Positions 1 through 8,145 of a stretch of 64,000 bases of DNA are shown piece after piece. Location of the stretch: positions 99,860 to 163,859 of the forward strand of contig NZ_RQPI01000010.1 in the NCBI RefSeq assembly GCF_003854965.1, in the 5' to 3' direction. The notes under the pieces were generated by a model. The model was given only the letters and a program-made list of their open reading frames with translations, ran no database searches and was not told the origin of the DNA. The translations under genes and the position numbers were made by a program. The DNA is from Paenibacillus rhizophilus. GTDB lineage: Bacteria > Bacillota > Bacilli > Paenibacillales > Paenibacillaceae. Numbering within the stretch: the stretch's first letter is position 1; each line of letters begins with the position of its first letter.

Positions 1-36
1 CTTTGCGTGGATTCCACTTTTATTTTCGGCAAGCGC

Positions 37-102
37 AAAAAAGGACAGGCGTAAGACGAATCTACGCAAAATATGCGCACACTTTCGTCTTTCGCTCTGT
101 CC
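37..102 (-). terminator. Riboswitch-controlled intrinsic terminator
   Basis: On the minus strand GGACAGAGCGAAAGACGAA pairs with TTCGTCTTACGCCTGTCC around an AT-rich loop, followed by TTTTTT. The 5' arm overlaps the P1 3' strand of glycine aptamer II, as expected for a transcription-terminating expression platform. Confidence 0.88.
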
Positions 103-345
103 CTTGTACCTGAGAGTTACCCCGCTCCGGGCTGCAAAAGTCCGGTATTCCAGCATATAAGCGGCAATAGCCTGACGGCCCGGCGCTTTAGCTTTGAGCG
201 GGTTTCCCCGTTGGTGACCGTACGCTGCTAAACGCCCGGTGCTCTCCAGAGATGCGTCCGGCAGAGGTCCTTTTGCCTGAGAGATTCCCCTTGGTTCAAG
301 GCTTACTCCTTCGGCGCCGTCTTCGGAGGACGGTCTCTCCCTATG
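95..345 (-). ncRNA. Tandem glycine riboswitch (two aptamers)
   Basis: Read on the minus strand, two glycine-aptamer copies follow each other. Aptamer I (about 340-264) begins GGGAGAGACC and contains CCGAAGG and the hallmark CTCTCAGGCAAAAGGAC. Aptamer II (about 252-95) begins CTCTGGAGAGCACCG and contains ACCAACGGGG and AACTCTCAGGTACAAGGGACAGAG. These are the conserved elements of the glycine riboswitch family. The 3' strand of P1 in aptamer II (GGACAGAG) is also the 5' arm of the terminator at 37-102, so glycine binding should favour read-through (an ON switch). The controlled gene lies off the left edge; a glycine cleavage gene such as gcvT is likely, given gcvH next door, but is not visible. 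Confidence 0.93.
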
Positions 346-383
346 CCATCATTCGCTGCTTGTATGTGATTCTTCTCACTCCA

Positions 384-412
384 TTAATACTGGAATCCCC
401 TCCCGGTGTCAA
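384..412 (-). promoter_or_regulatory. Promoter of the glycine riboswitch transcript
   Basis: On the minus strand there is a perfect -35 TTGACA (412-407), a 17-nt spacer and -10 TATTAA (389-384). It lies about 45 nt upstream of the first aptamer. The -35 box is part of a 10-bp sequence CCGGTGTCAA mirrored at 461-470. Confidence 0.75.
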
Positions 413-460
413 CCATATTCATTCAAAAACCGGTCAAAAATTATTTTCCTGTCAGATATA

Positions 461-495
461 TTGACACCGGATAAGGGCATAACTTAGTCTATAAC
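461..495 (+). promoter_or_regulatory. Putative gcvH promoter
   Basis: A perfect -35 TTGACA at 461-466 faces gcvH. The -10 is less clear: TAGTCT at 485-490 (18-nt spacer) is the best placed, and TATAAC at 490-495 is a better box but too far. TTGACACCGG is the exact inverted copy of CCGGTGTCAA at 403-412, which holds the -35 of the divergent riboswitch promoter. Confidence 0.45.
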
Positions 496-537
496 TAACT
501 TTAAACTCCCAATGGCGAAGAGAGGCGGCTATCGAAA

Positions 538-930
538 ATGAGTGAAGTGCTAGACAATCTCCGGTATAGCGAAGAGCATGAATGGGCGCAGCAGGGCGAA
601 GGTCAAATCGTGCGCGTAGGCATCACCGACCATGCCCAGCATCTGCTTGGAGATATCGTGTTCGTGGAGTTTCCGGAAATCGGCACGGCGGTCACCGCCG
701 GCGACAGCGTAGGCAGTATCGAATCGGTCAAAACCGTATCCGAATTATATTCTCCGGTGTCGGGAAAGGTGACGCGGGTCAACGCGGCGCTTGAAGACAA
801 GCCCGAGCTGCTGAACGAGCAGCCGTACGGCGAGGGCTGGATTTACGAGGTGGAGGTCGAGGGCGACTACGCCTCTGCGACGGACGGACTGCTGGATGCG
901 GCGGCTTATCGTGAACTGGTCGGCGAGTAA
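538..930 (+). CDS. gcvH: Glycine cleavage system H protein
   Basis: This 130-residue protein is the lipoyl carrier of the glycine cleavage complex. It shuttles the aminomethyl intermediate between the P (decarboxylase), T (aminomethyltransferase) and L proteins in the cytosol; in Bacillota H proteins also take part in lipoate relay. The family features are plain: the start YSEEHEWA, the core VGITDHAQHLLGDIVFVEFPEIG, and the lipoylation motif ESVKTVSEL with the acceptor lysine near residue 65. Length is normal. The ATG is preceded by an AGAGGCGG-like ribosome site. It is divergent from a glycine riboswitch, so it seems to be transcribed separately from the presumed gcvT/P genes to the left and is not itself under the riboswitch. 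The gene is single, with no partner downstream. Confidence 0.97.
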   Translation: MSEVLDNLRYSEEHEWAQQGEGQIVRVGITDHAQHLLGDIVFVEFPEIGTAVTAGDSVGSIESVKTVSELYSPVSGKVTRVNAALEDKPELLNEQPYGEGWIYEVEVEGDYASATDGLLDAAAYRELVGE

Positions 931-954
931 CGCGATTATATCTAATATTCTCGG

Positions 955-1410
955 TCATAGCTTAAACGGAGGATTCCGTTCGTGCCTGGTCCGGCAGCGG
1001 ATTTTTGCATGAACGGGAAAAACTCCGTTTAATTTTTCGAAAAAAAGCTGTTTCGCCCAATTAACGGGAAAAACTCCTGTTTATTTGCTGTTTTTTCTTT
1101 ATTTCTGCCTGAAACGCCGATTTAGAGGGGGATTTTCCAGTTTAAGTTTGTCAGAGGCTCCTTTTTTGAAAAATAAAGGGAGGAATTCCGCTTCATTCTA
1201 TCCAGCTGCTTGATTATGGCGGGGAGATGATCGGATGCTGCCCTGCCAAGGTTGTCGGCGGCGGATTTTGGGCCATTTTGCATACGGACGAATAAGCGGC
1301 TAAACTCGGCAGGCTGGCTACTGGACAATGGTTCGATCCGCCGAATCAACGCGGTCTTACTGGGCAGGCTTTGGACAGCGGATTGATCCGCTGGACCAAG
1401 GCCCGCCTTT
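955..1410. repeat. Repeat-rich intergenic stretch
   Basis: The interval 931-1474 holds no convincing gene. It contains short palindromic units: AAACGGA/TCCGTT at 964-980, AACGGGAAAAACTCCGTTTA at 1012-1031, and a near-identical copy at 1063-1083. Further right (about 1290-1400) are two imperfect copies of a GGCAGGCT...GGACA...TTGATCCGC unit. Such short dispersed intergenic repeats are common in Paenibacillus-like genomes, but copy number elsewhere cannot be judged from this window. Confidence 0.5.
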
Positions 1411-1474
1411 TTGTTTTTTTTGCAGGTGATTGAGGACGTTTGCTCCTTGCTGCTTCCGGCCCTTCTGCAGGATG

Positions 1475-2116
1475 CTACTGTATGGGAAAGCCGGCGATTC
1501 CCTCGTAGATCGAAGGTGCGATATGCCAGAAGACGGGCTGCAAATACAAGCTCGCTGCCGCAAAAAGAATCCACAGTCCGAGAAGCCTCCCTATTTTGCG
1601 GGTCCTCCGGATAGAGGGAGAAAGTACGAATGCGTAGACGGCTATGGAGTACAGAGGGAACAGGGCCGCCGTCATCAAGGCTGTGCTCATCGTAAAGGTG
1701 ATTTCAGCGGCGGAGGTCGGAATCATGGCATTCGGATTACTGACCGGATCGGCAAAATACAACCCTGCGAGAAGAGGCAGCCAGGCAGCCAGCACATGAA
1801 GCGGGAACGCCCGGATCTTATTGCTGTTCAACGCGCGCAGCACCCACCAATAACCGCACCAGACGAGCGCGTACAGAGCGCCGAAGGCCAGCAAGTAGCC
1901 CCTTATCGTCGTCAGTTTCCAGCCAGTGGGCATACCTGTCGGGATATCCCAAAACAGCCGGGGAGAGGACCCGAAAAACAACATAAAGCCACCAAAACCC
2001 ATTAGAAACATTAAGAAAACGGCTTGGAAAACAAGGCTGACCGACGGCAGGCCTACCGAATACGCTAAGGTCTGCCATCGCTTCGGATCGCGTAAAGCGC
2101 GGACAAGAGAAGCCAT
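1475..2116 (-). CDS. Polytopic membrane protein, unknown function (possibly Yip1-like)
   Basis: I do not recognise this gene with certainty. It encodes about 213 residues with roughly five hydrophobic segments separated by short loops, so it is an integral membrane protein. The arrangement (short cytosolic N-terminus, five helices, no catalytic motif) resembles Yip1-type membrane proteins. I chose the ATG at 2116 because an AAAGGAGA ribosome site lies 11-12 nt upstream. An in-frame ATG at 2182 would add 22 charged residues but has only a weak site. It stands alone, followed by repeat-rich DNA and preceded by the AGE-family gene on the same strand after a short gap, so the two could be cotranscribed. 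Confidence 0.6.
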   Translation of the reverse strand: MASLVRALRDPKRWQTLAYSVGLPSVSLVFQAVFLMFLMGFGGFMLFFGSSPRLFWDIPTGMPTGWKLTTIRGYLLAFGALYALVWCGYWWVLRALNSNKIRAFPLHVLAAWLPLLAGLYFADPVSNPNAMIPTSAAEITFTMSTALMTAALFPLYSIAVYAFVLSPSIRRTRKIGRLLGLWILFAAASLYLQPVFWHIAPSIYEGIAGFPIQ

Positions 2117-2250
2117 TTTGGGAAACATCTCCTTTGCATACTCTTTCCGCTCAATGTATATTTTTTCCTGCCTGTTATACATGAACTTCCCGTGAATTTC
2201 TGTTAATTTCCTGTTAATATCCCGGCTGGCGCCACTCCCGTCTGCATTTC

Positions 2251-3480
2251 TTATTTCTCAAAAGGGCTTGCCTGCCGCGCTCCCCAAACGGAAAGGGCCG
2301 TAATGCAGTTGGTAATGGGATGATAGTCGGTCTTCGGCGGCGGACTCTTGATGCTGTTGTACTTCCGGTTGCTGGCGTCCAAAAGCTGATACCACGCTCC
2401 AAAGGTATGGTCGACGAAGTAGGTCCAACAGTAGCTGAAAATATCGTCGTAAAATTTCCGGTAGCCGGCCTGCCCCGTACAAGCGGAGAGCAGGGAGGAA
2501 GCGCCAATCGCCTCGGCCATTACCCAGTATCGCTTATCGGAATCGATAATTTGTCCGTCCTCAGGGGACATCGCATAGAAAATACCGCCATGCTGCCGGT
2601 CCATCCCTTTGTCTATAGCCTCCCGAAACAAACGTTCCGCCTGCGGCGGAAGCCATGCTTGCGGGCAGTGCCTGTTGAGCAGCAGAAGCAGCTTGGTCCA
2701 TTCGATGGAATGGCCGAAAATATAGCCGTAAGGCCGGAATTCGTCCTTGGTGTTGCCCTTGTTGTAATTCCAGTCGATCACCCAGTCGGTCTTGTAGTGC
2801 TCCCAAATCAGCTTGCCCGATTGCGGAAGCAGCTTGAACATGACGGAATGCGCCAGCGTATTTGCGCGGTCAAGATAACGTCTTTCGCCGGTAGCCTCAT
2901 AAGCCGCCATCATCGCTTCGGTCAGATGCATATTTGCATTTTGTCCGCGATAGGGAGACACTTCAGACCAGTCGGCGGACGCCTCATCGGCGTACAGGCC
3001 GTCCTGTTCATTCCAGAAATGCTTCTCGAGCACCTCGTACACTTCGCCGATCATCGCCCCTGCCGGGGAGATTCCCGCTTTGAAAGCGGTAGAGGCCGCC
3101 AATAAGGCAAAAGCATGCCCGTAGGCGAGCTTTCTTTTATCGGTCGGATTTCGCCACTTCAGCGTCCAAAAGAACCCTCCGTGCTCATGGTCCCACTGAA
3201 ACTCGCGAAGAAAGCGAAGTCCGTGCTCGGCGGCCCCGCGGTACTCCGCAGGCCCTCCAACCAGCAGAGCCGCGCTGAAAATATAAACGAACCGCGTCAT
3301 TCCCACCAGCTGTTTCGTCTCGTAATCGCATACGGTTCCATCGTCCAGAAAGCAGTTGATATAACCGCCGTTAAGACGGTCGATACAGCGGGGGGCATAG
3401 AAACGAACCGTGTCCAGAATATGCAGTTTCAAAAAAGAAGAGTCGGCGAAATCGGGACGGACGGAATGTGAATCGTTCAT
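2251..3480 (-). CDS. AGE-family sugar isomerase/epimerase
   Basis: This 409-residue protein belongs to the N-acylglucosamine 2-epimerase superfamily, (alpha/alpha)6-barrel enzymes that isomerise or epimerise free sugars (mannose/fructose, N-acetylglucosamine/N-acetylmannosamine, or cellobiose 2-epimerase). Family features seen: the aromatic start LDTVRFYAPR, GGYINCFLDDG, GHAFALLAAS, RGQNANMHLTEAMMAAYEAT, a conserved GHSIEWTKLLL helix, and the C-terminal segment WYQLLDASN. The catalytic histidines of the family lie in the NMH, GHSIEW and late His-containing stretches. The exact substrate cannot be read from sequence; whole-sugar mannose isomerase or epimerase activity is plausible. The start is supported by AGAGGGA 7 nt upstream of the ATG. 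It has no pathway neighbours, so its role (sugar catabolism or supply of a surface sugar) is open. Confidence 0.85.
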   Translation of the reverse strand: MNDSHSVRPDFADSSFLKLHILDTVRFYAPRCIDRLNGGYINCFLDDGTVCDYETKQLVGMTRFVYIFSAALLVGGPAEYRGAAEHGLRFLREFQWDHEHGGFFWTLKWRNPTDKRKLAYGHAFALLAASTAFKAGISPAGAMIGEVYEVLEKHFWNEQDGLYADEASADWSEVSPYRGQNANMHLTEAMMAAYEATGERRYLDRANTLAHSVMFKLLPQSGKLIWEHYKTDWVIDWNYNKGNTKDEFRPYGYIFGHSIEWTKLLLLLNRHCPQAWLPPQAERLFREAIDKGMDRQHGGIFYAMSPEDGQIIDSDKRYWVMAEAIGASSLLSACTGQAGYRKFYDDIFSYCWTYFVDHTFGAWYQLLDASNRKYNSIKSPPPKTDYHPITNCITALSVWGARQASPFEK

Positions 3481-3643
3481 AAGATAATCCCTCTTTTTAA
3501 TAAAGTCGTTAATGATTTTATATGCATATTGTGGCTAGTCTCAGTCTATATGATACTTAACGCATTTCAGAGACGGGTAAACCAATGGGGCATTGTCATC
3601 TACCCGGTTCAGCAGGAAATCCTATTGTGTAAGGAGGCAGCGC

Positions 3644-3697
3644 GAAAAAGCGGATTTTTAACGGACAGCAAGTTGTTATGCCGCCGAAAAATCCGCC
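3644..3697 (-). terminator. Terminator downstream of motAB
   Basis: On the minus strand GCGGATTTTT (3696-3687, complementary strand) pairs with AAAAATCCGC (3659-3650), followed by TTTTTC. It lies about 120 nt after the motB stop. The rest of 3481-3813 shows no gene. Confidence 0.75.
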
Positions 3698-3813
3698 TTG
3701 TATGCTCATTCATGTTTTGCTGTATTCCGGTATGCTTTAGTACAATCCTAATGCCTCCGGCAGCTTGCGTTTGCAGCGGGCAGAGGAGCGCAGTCACTTC
3801 AAAGCGCCTTCGT

Positions 3814-4713
3814 TCACTCCTCCTGGAGCTGCCGCAGGACGATAATCTCCACCCGGCGGTTTTTCTGCCGTCCGCTCTCCGTGGCATTGTCCGCGGCGGG
3901 ACGCGTATCAGCGTAGCCTGCATACTGGAACTGGCCGGGGCTCAGGCTTTCTCTGTCCAGGAAAAAGCGCAGAACGGACAGCGCGCGCGCTCCCGAGAGC
4001 TCCCAGTTGTCCGCATAACGGGAGGAGGGAAGCACCGGCGTTTTGTCCGTATGGCCCTCGATGCTGACCGTAGCGCCGATGCCGCGGAACAGACCGGACA
4101 GCTGGCGCAGCGCGGGGAGCGCTGCGGGCTTGAGATCCGCCCTGCCGACGGCGAAGAGGAAACGGTCGCTGAGGGTGATGGCGATGCCCTGCGGCTTGTC
4201 CGCGACAAAAATCTGGTCGCCGAGACGATTATCCTTCACGTATTTGGTTATCACGTTCATCAGATCGGCCAGCTTCGCTTCCTGCTGGCGGAAGGCAAGC
4301 TCGCGGGGGGAAGGAGACGCCGCCGCTCCAGGTGTCGCTCCGGCTTGCCCGCTCCCGCCGTCCGTTCCGGCGGATACCCCGCCGCTCGGCGCCGCTGACG
4401 CTGCCGGCTGACCCGTGGGGCTGCCGGTTGAACTGCTCTGCCCGTTTTCGCTGTCTTTGCCGCTTCCGTTTTGCTGGCCGTTTCCGCCGTCCAGCAATCC
4501 GCTGCTCCCGTCAAGGATGCCGCTGCCAGTCTGGAACGAGCGCTGGAGCGAAGCGATCACATTGCCGTATTTCTCCTGATCCAGACTGCTCATGGCATAC
4601 AAAACGACAAAAAAGATAAGCAGCAGCGTAATCAAATCGGCGTAGGTTATCATCCACCGGTCGCGGCTCTCGCGGCTTTCCCGCCGGCGGACCCGCTGTC
4701 CCCGCTGCCTCAT
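3814..4713 (-). CDS. motB: Flagellar motor stator subunit MotB/MotS
   Basis: This is the peptidoglycan-anchored half of the flagellar stator, which with MotA conducts ions and drives the rotor. The 299-residue protein has a basic N-terminus, one membrane helix containing the essential aspartate (RWMITYADLITLLLIFF, Asp near residue 26), a long low-complexity Gly/Ser/Ala/Pro linker (about 65-135), and a C-terminal OmpA-like domain (about 165-295) with the peptidoglycan-binding motif IEGHTDKTPV and SGARALSVLRFF. The first helix reads more like the MotS type than B. subtilis MotB, but proton versus sodium use cannot be settled here. The start overlaps the motA stop by 4 bp (ATGA), so the pair is translationally coupled. 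The linker is unusually long and repetitive for the family. Confidence 0.92.
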   Translation of the reverse strand: MRQRGQRVRRRESRESRDRWMITYADLITLLLIFFVVLYAMSSLDQEKYGNVIASLQRSFQTGSGILDGSSGLLDGGNGQQNGSGKDSENGQSSSTGSPTGQPAASAAPSGGVSAGTDGGSGQAGATPGAAASPSPRELAFRQQEAKLADLMNVITKYVKDNRLGDQIFVADKPQGIAITLSDRFLFAVGRADLKPAALPALRQLSGLFRGIGATVSIEGHTDKTPVLPSSRYADNWELSGARALSVLRFFLDRESLSPGQFQYAGYADTRPAADNATESGRQKNRRVEIIVLRQLQEE

Positions 4714-5489
4714 GACCGGACTCCTGCCGCGGTGTTCTCATCCTTCTCGTCCTGAAGGAAGGACGCCAGCTTCTTGCGCACGAGCTGGGGATGATCACCG
4801 TTTTGCACCGCCAGAATGCCTACAAGCAGCATCTCCATGCCGTGCAGCCGGAGCTGGCTCCGCGCTTTGATCTTGGAGGCAATGGGCAAGAGGAGCAGAT
4901 TGGCGCTGGCGACTCCGTACAGCGTCGCCGTGAAAGCAACGGCGATCGAAGGGCCGAGATGGGAAGGATCGGTAAGGTTGCCGAGGACACGGATGAGTCC
5001 CATGACGGTTCCGATAATGCCCATGGTGGGCGCGTAGCCGCCGGCGGCCTCGAATATTTTGGCATAGCCTTCATGCTTCAGCTCGGCAGCGTCCATCTCC
5101 AGTTCCAGAATTTGACGCACCTGCCCGGGGTCCGTGCCGTCGACGATAAGCTGCAGGCCTTCGCGTGTAAAGGGATCGGGATGCGCCTCCGCCCGGGGTT
5201 CCAATGACAGAACGCCGCTTCGGCGGGAGAGCAGCGCCATCTCCACGAGTTCTTCGGCCTGCTCCTTCAGATGGGTCCGGTTCCGGCCGAAGGCCATTTT
5301 CAGTGCTGCCGGAATGGCGCGCAGCGTGCGGGCGGGAAAGCTGATCAGGACCGCGGCAACCGTGCCTCCGAACACAATCAGGGCGGCATTCCATTGCAGC
5401 AGACCGGATACGCTTCCGCCTTCCCAGAAAAATCCGCCGATCAGGGCGGCGAGCCCGGCAAAGATGCCGATTATTGAGGTTATATCCAT
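4710..5489 (-). CDS. motA: Flagellar motor stator subunit MotA/MotP
   Basis: This is the four-helix ion-conducting stator subunit. The 259-residue protein begins DITSIIGIFAGLAALIGGFFWEGGSVSGLL and has the family block GGYAPTMGIIGTVMGLIRVLGNL followed by SHLGPSIAVAFTATLYGVASANLLLLPIASKIK, which form the third and fourth helices around the ion channel. A charged cytosolic loop (about 60-150) contacts the rotor FliG. The WEGGS start is typical of the MotP/MotA group of Bacillota. AAGGAG precedes the ATG by 9 nt. It overlaps motB by 4 bp. There are no other flagellar genes in the window, as is usual for mot loci. I saw no clear sigma-D promoter in the 180-bp gap to uvrB. Confidence 0.93.
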   Translation of the reverse strand: MDITSIIGIFAGLAALIGGFFWEGGSVSGLLQWNAALIVFGGTVAAVLISFPARTLRAIPAALKMAFGRNRTHLKEQAEELVEMALLSRRSGVLSLEPRAEAHPDPFTREGLQLIVDGTDPGQVRQILELEMDAAELKHEGYAKIFEAAGGYAPTMGIIGTVMGLIRVLGNLTDPSHLGPSIAVAFTATLYGVASANLLLLPIASKIKARSQLRLHGMEMLLVGILAVQNGDHPQLVRKKLASFLQDEKDENTAAGVRS

Positions 5490-5558
5490 CGGGTGTACTC
5501 CTTAATTGTTCTATATATTAGGTTTGCATGAATGCGGCAGGACATGTATAATTGACGG

Positions 5559-5570
5559 GAACAAGTATTC
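5559..5570. promoter_or_regulatory. Possible LexA/SOS box upstream of uvrB
   Basis: GAACAAGTATTC lies about 100 bp upstream of the uvrB start. It matches the Bacillota SOS operator (GAAC-N4-GTTC) at seven of eight arm positions, with ATTC replacing GTTC, and sits next to a TTGACG -35-like sequence. uvrB is LexA-regulated in B. subtilis. The imperfect arm keeps this tentative. Confidence 0.35.
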
Positions 5571-5670
5571 TTATATTCCTTTTTTTCACTTTCGTATGAA
5601 GAACGGCATTTAAGATAAGAATGGGTTAATATATTCATATATTTTAGACGATTAAGGGGGAGACGGGCAA

Positions 5671-7662
5671 ATGAATGATATTGTCGTCAGTACGAAGACC
5701 TTCGAGCTGGAGTCCGAGTACTCACCCCAGGGCGATCAGCCCCGCGCCATCGGGGAATTGGTGGAAGGTCTGCGTGGGGGCAAGAAGCACCAGACGCTGC
5801 TGGGAGCGACGGGTACGGGCAAGACGTTTACCGTTGCGCAGATGATCGCCAAGGTGAACCGGCCTACGCTGGTCATTGCGCATAATAAGACGCTGGCCGC
5901 TCAGCTGGCGAGCGAATTCAAGGATTTTTTTCCGCATAACTCGGTCGATTATTTCGTGAGTTACTATGACTACTACCAGCCGGAGGCCTATATCCCGTCT
6001 TCGGATACTTATATAGAGAAGGATTCCAGCATCAATGAGGAGATCGACAAGCTCCGCCACTCCGCGACGAGCTCGCTGTTCGAACGCAGGGATGTCATTA
6101 TCGTCGCAAGCGTATCCTGCATTTACGGTCTCGGTTCGCCGCAGGAATACGGCAGCCTGCTGCTGTCGCTTCGGGTGGGAATGGAGAAGCCGCGAAATCA
6201 GATTCTGAGCCGGCTGGTGGATATCCAATATCAGCGCAACGACATCAATTTCGTACGCGGAACGTTTCGGGTGCGCGGCGATGTGGTTGAGATTTTCCCC
6301 GCTTCGCAAGGGGAGCATGCGATCCGCGTCGAGCTGTTCGGCGATGAAATCGAGCGGATTACCGAGATCGACGTACTTACCGGGGAACTGATCGGGGAGC
6401 GGGAGCATGTCGCCATTTTTCCGGCTTCCCACTTTGTCACCCAGGAAGAGACGATGCGCGTTGCTCTGGGCAACATCGAGCGGGAGCTGGAGGACCGTCT
6501 GGCCGAGCTGAGGGGCGCCGGCAAACTGCTTGAAGCGCAGCGGCTGGAGCAGCGGACGCGGTACGACATTGAAATGATGAAGGAGGTTGGCTTCTGCTCC
6601 GGCATCGAGAACTATTCCGGACCGCTGACCTTCCGCGAGCGCGGGGCCACTCCTTATACGCTGCTGGATTATTTCCCGGATGACATGCTGATCGTTATCG
6701 ACGAGTCGCATGTGACGCTTCCGCAAATCCGGGCGATGTATAACGGTGACCAGGCGCGTAAGACGGTGCTGGTGGAACATGGCTTCCGGCTTCCGTCCGC
6801 CCTCGACAACCGTCCGCTGAAGTTCGAGGAATTCGAGGATAAGGTCAAGCAGATCGTCTACGTTTCGGCTACGCCCGGTCCTTATGAACTGGAGAAATGC
6901 GACACGATGGTGGAGCAGATTATCCGGCCGACAGGCTTGTTGGACCCCATCATCGAAGTGCGTCCGACAGAAGGGCAGATCGACGATCTGATCGGCGAGA
7001 TCCGCGAGCGTCTTGACCGCGACGAGCGCGTGCTGATTACGACGCTGACAAAGAAAATGTCGGAAGACCTTACCGATTACCTGAAGGAAATCGGGATCAA
7101 AGTGCGTTATCTGCATTCCGACATCAAGACGCTGGAGCGGATAGCGATACTGCGCGACCTGCGTCTCGGTACATTTCACGTTCTCGTGGGTATTAACTTG
7201 TTAAGAGAAGGACTTGATCTGCCGGAAGTCTCGCTGGTTGCCATACTCGATGCCGACAAGGAAGGCTTCCTGCGCTCCGAGCGCTCGCTGATCCAGACGA
7301 TCGGCCGCGCCGCGCGCAACTCGGAAGGCAAGGTAATCATGTACGGCGACCGCATCACTGATTCCATGGACAAGGCGATTACCGAGACTCAGCGGCGCCG
7401 GACCATCCAGATCGCCTACAATGAGCAGCATGGCATTACGCCGCAAACGATCCGCAAGAGAGTTCGCGACGTCATCGAGGCGACGAAGGTCGCCGAATCC
7501 AAGTCCGACTACTTGACCGGCGCGGGCGGCAAGATGAGCAAGAAAGAACGCCAAAGCCTCATGCAGCGGCTTGAGGCCGAAATGAAGGAAGCCGCGAAGA
7601 ACCTCCAGTTTGAACGTGCCGCCGAACTGCGCGACGCCCTGCTGGAGCTGCGGGCCGAGTAA
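5671..7662 (+). CDS. uvrB: Excinuclease ABC subunit B
   Basis: UvrB is the damage-verifying helicase of nucleotide excision repair: it is loaded by UvrA, opens the lesion and recruits UvrC. The 663-residue protein has Walker A GATGTGKT (about 45-52), the beta-hairpin region [21 protein letters not shown] that clamps the strand, the DEAD-like box VIDESH, helicase motifs V/VI around [13 protein letters not shown] and QTIGRAARN, and a C-terminal UVR domain (about 628-658) that contacts UvrC. Length is normal. A strong AAGGGGGAG site precedes the ATG by 8 nt. uvrA follows after about 480 bp, with a terminator between, so the two are probably separate units rather than the compact uvrBA operon of B. 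subtilis. Confidence 0.98.
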   Translation: MNDIVVSTKTFELESEYSPQGDQPRAIGELVEGLRGGKKHQTLLGATGTGKTFTVAQMIAKVNRPTLVIAHNKTLAAQLASEFKDFFPHNSVDYFVSYYDYYQPEAYIPSSDTYIEKDSSINEEIDKLRHSATSSLFERRDVIIVASVSCIYGLGSPQEYGSLLLSLRVGMEKPRNQILSRLVDIQYQRNDINFVRGTFRVRGDVVEIFPASQGEHAIRVELFGDEIERITEIDVLTGELIGEREHVAIFPASHFVTQEETMRVALGNIERELEDRLAELRGAGKLLEAQRLEQRTRYDIEMMKEVGFCSGIENYSGPLTFRERGATPYTLLDYFPDDMLIVIDESHVTLPQIRAMYNGDQARKTVLVEHGFRLPSALDNRPLKFEEFEDKVKQIVYVSATPGPYELEKCDTMVEQIIRPTGLLDPIIEVRPTEGQIDDLIGEIRERLDRDERVLITTLTKKMSEDLTDYLKEIGIKVRYLHSDIKTLERIAILRDLRLGTFHVLVGINLLREGLDLPEVSLVAILDADKEGFLRSERSLIQTIGRAARNSEGKVIMYGDRITDSMDKAITETQRRRTIQIAYNEQHGITPQTIRKRVRDVIEATKVAESKSDYLTGAGGKMSKKERQSLMQRLEAEMKEAAKNLQFERAAELRDALLELRAE

Positions 7663-7707
7663 ACGTGTCATGCGCAGAAGCATCAACGATAGCACTTGCA
7701 CTGATTT

Positions 7708-7745
7708 GAACGGCGCTGTCTTTAGGCCGTTCTTCGTTCTTTTTG
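7708..7745 (+). terminator. Probable terminator after uvrB
   Basis: GAACGGC (7708-7714) pairs with GCCGTTC (7726-7732), followed by a T-rich run TTCGTTCTTTTT. It lies 46 nt after the uvrB stop. Confidence 0.6.
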
Positions 7746-7779
7746 CCGAGTGCGGTGTGAGGTACCGGTACCAAGTGAA

Positions 7780-8125
7780 TCCGTAGGGGAGTGAACGTAA
7801 AGCGAATCCTGTAAGGGAGAGCGCTCGTTGCAGACTAGTGGCATTAAACGCTCGAATCGAACGTAAAGCGAATCCCGCAGGGAGAGCGCTCTAAGCAGAC
7901 CGGTGGCACCTAAGCGCCCATCTCGCGAGCGCAAACGTTCGAGCGGTCCCGCAGGGATAAGCGGCTTCCCGCACGGAAGCAACTAAACAGAGCTAACCTA
8001 CCTCCCCCGCCAAAATTTGCGGGTGTCCAGAGGGCGGAGCCCTTGGGGCCCTCCTAAAAGTTTTTCGAAGGAAAACTCGTTTCGGAAGCATAGGCTTGGG
8101 AGGGTTTGGGAGGGCAAGCACCAAC
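7780..8125. repeat. Imperfect tandem repeat and GC-rich hairpin repeat before uvrA
   Basis: Two imperfect copies of a unit of about 65 bp follow each other at 7793-7858 and 7859-7922. Both begin GAACGTAAAGCGAATCC and share GGGAGAGCGCTC and GCAGAC. A partial third copy lies at about 7930-7980. Next to it, 8010-8105 has a different GC-rich stretch with self-complementary parts (GGGCGGAGCCC, GGGGCCC, GGGAGGG). No open frame here looks coding, although an upstream extension of the uvrA frame runs through it without a ribosome site. Confidence 0.5.
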
Positions 8126-8145
8126 ACCTTAAGGAGGATGTACCG

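Noticed and set aside
252..464. 70-codon plus-strand frame
   Set aside because: It lies across the glycine riboswitch and its promoter in antisense and has no ribosome site.
955..1090. CRISPR-like array
   Set aside because: Only two near-identical short units with irregular spacing, and no cas genes.
1430..2005. 191-codon plus-strand frame opposite the membrane protein gene
   Set aside because: Composition and lack of start signal mark it as the shadow of the minus-strand membrane protein, whose hydrophobic helices are clear.
5722..7179. 485-codon minus-strand frame
   Set aside because: Antisense shadow of uvrB, which is complete and conserved.
7793..7922. CRISPR or tRNA-like repeat
   Set aside because: The units are directly adjacent without spacers and do not fold as tRNA.
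8017..8145. 43-codon upstream extension of uvrA
   Set aside because: It runs over repeat DNA with no ribosome site, while TTG 8146 has a perfect AAGGAGG.
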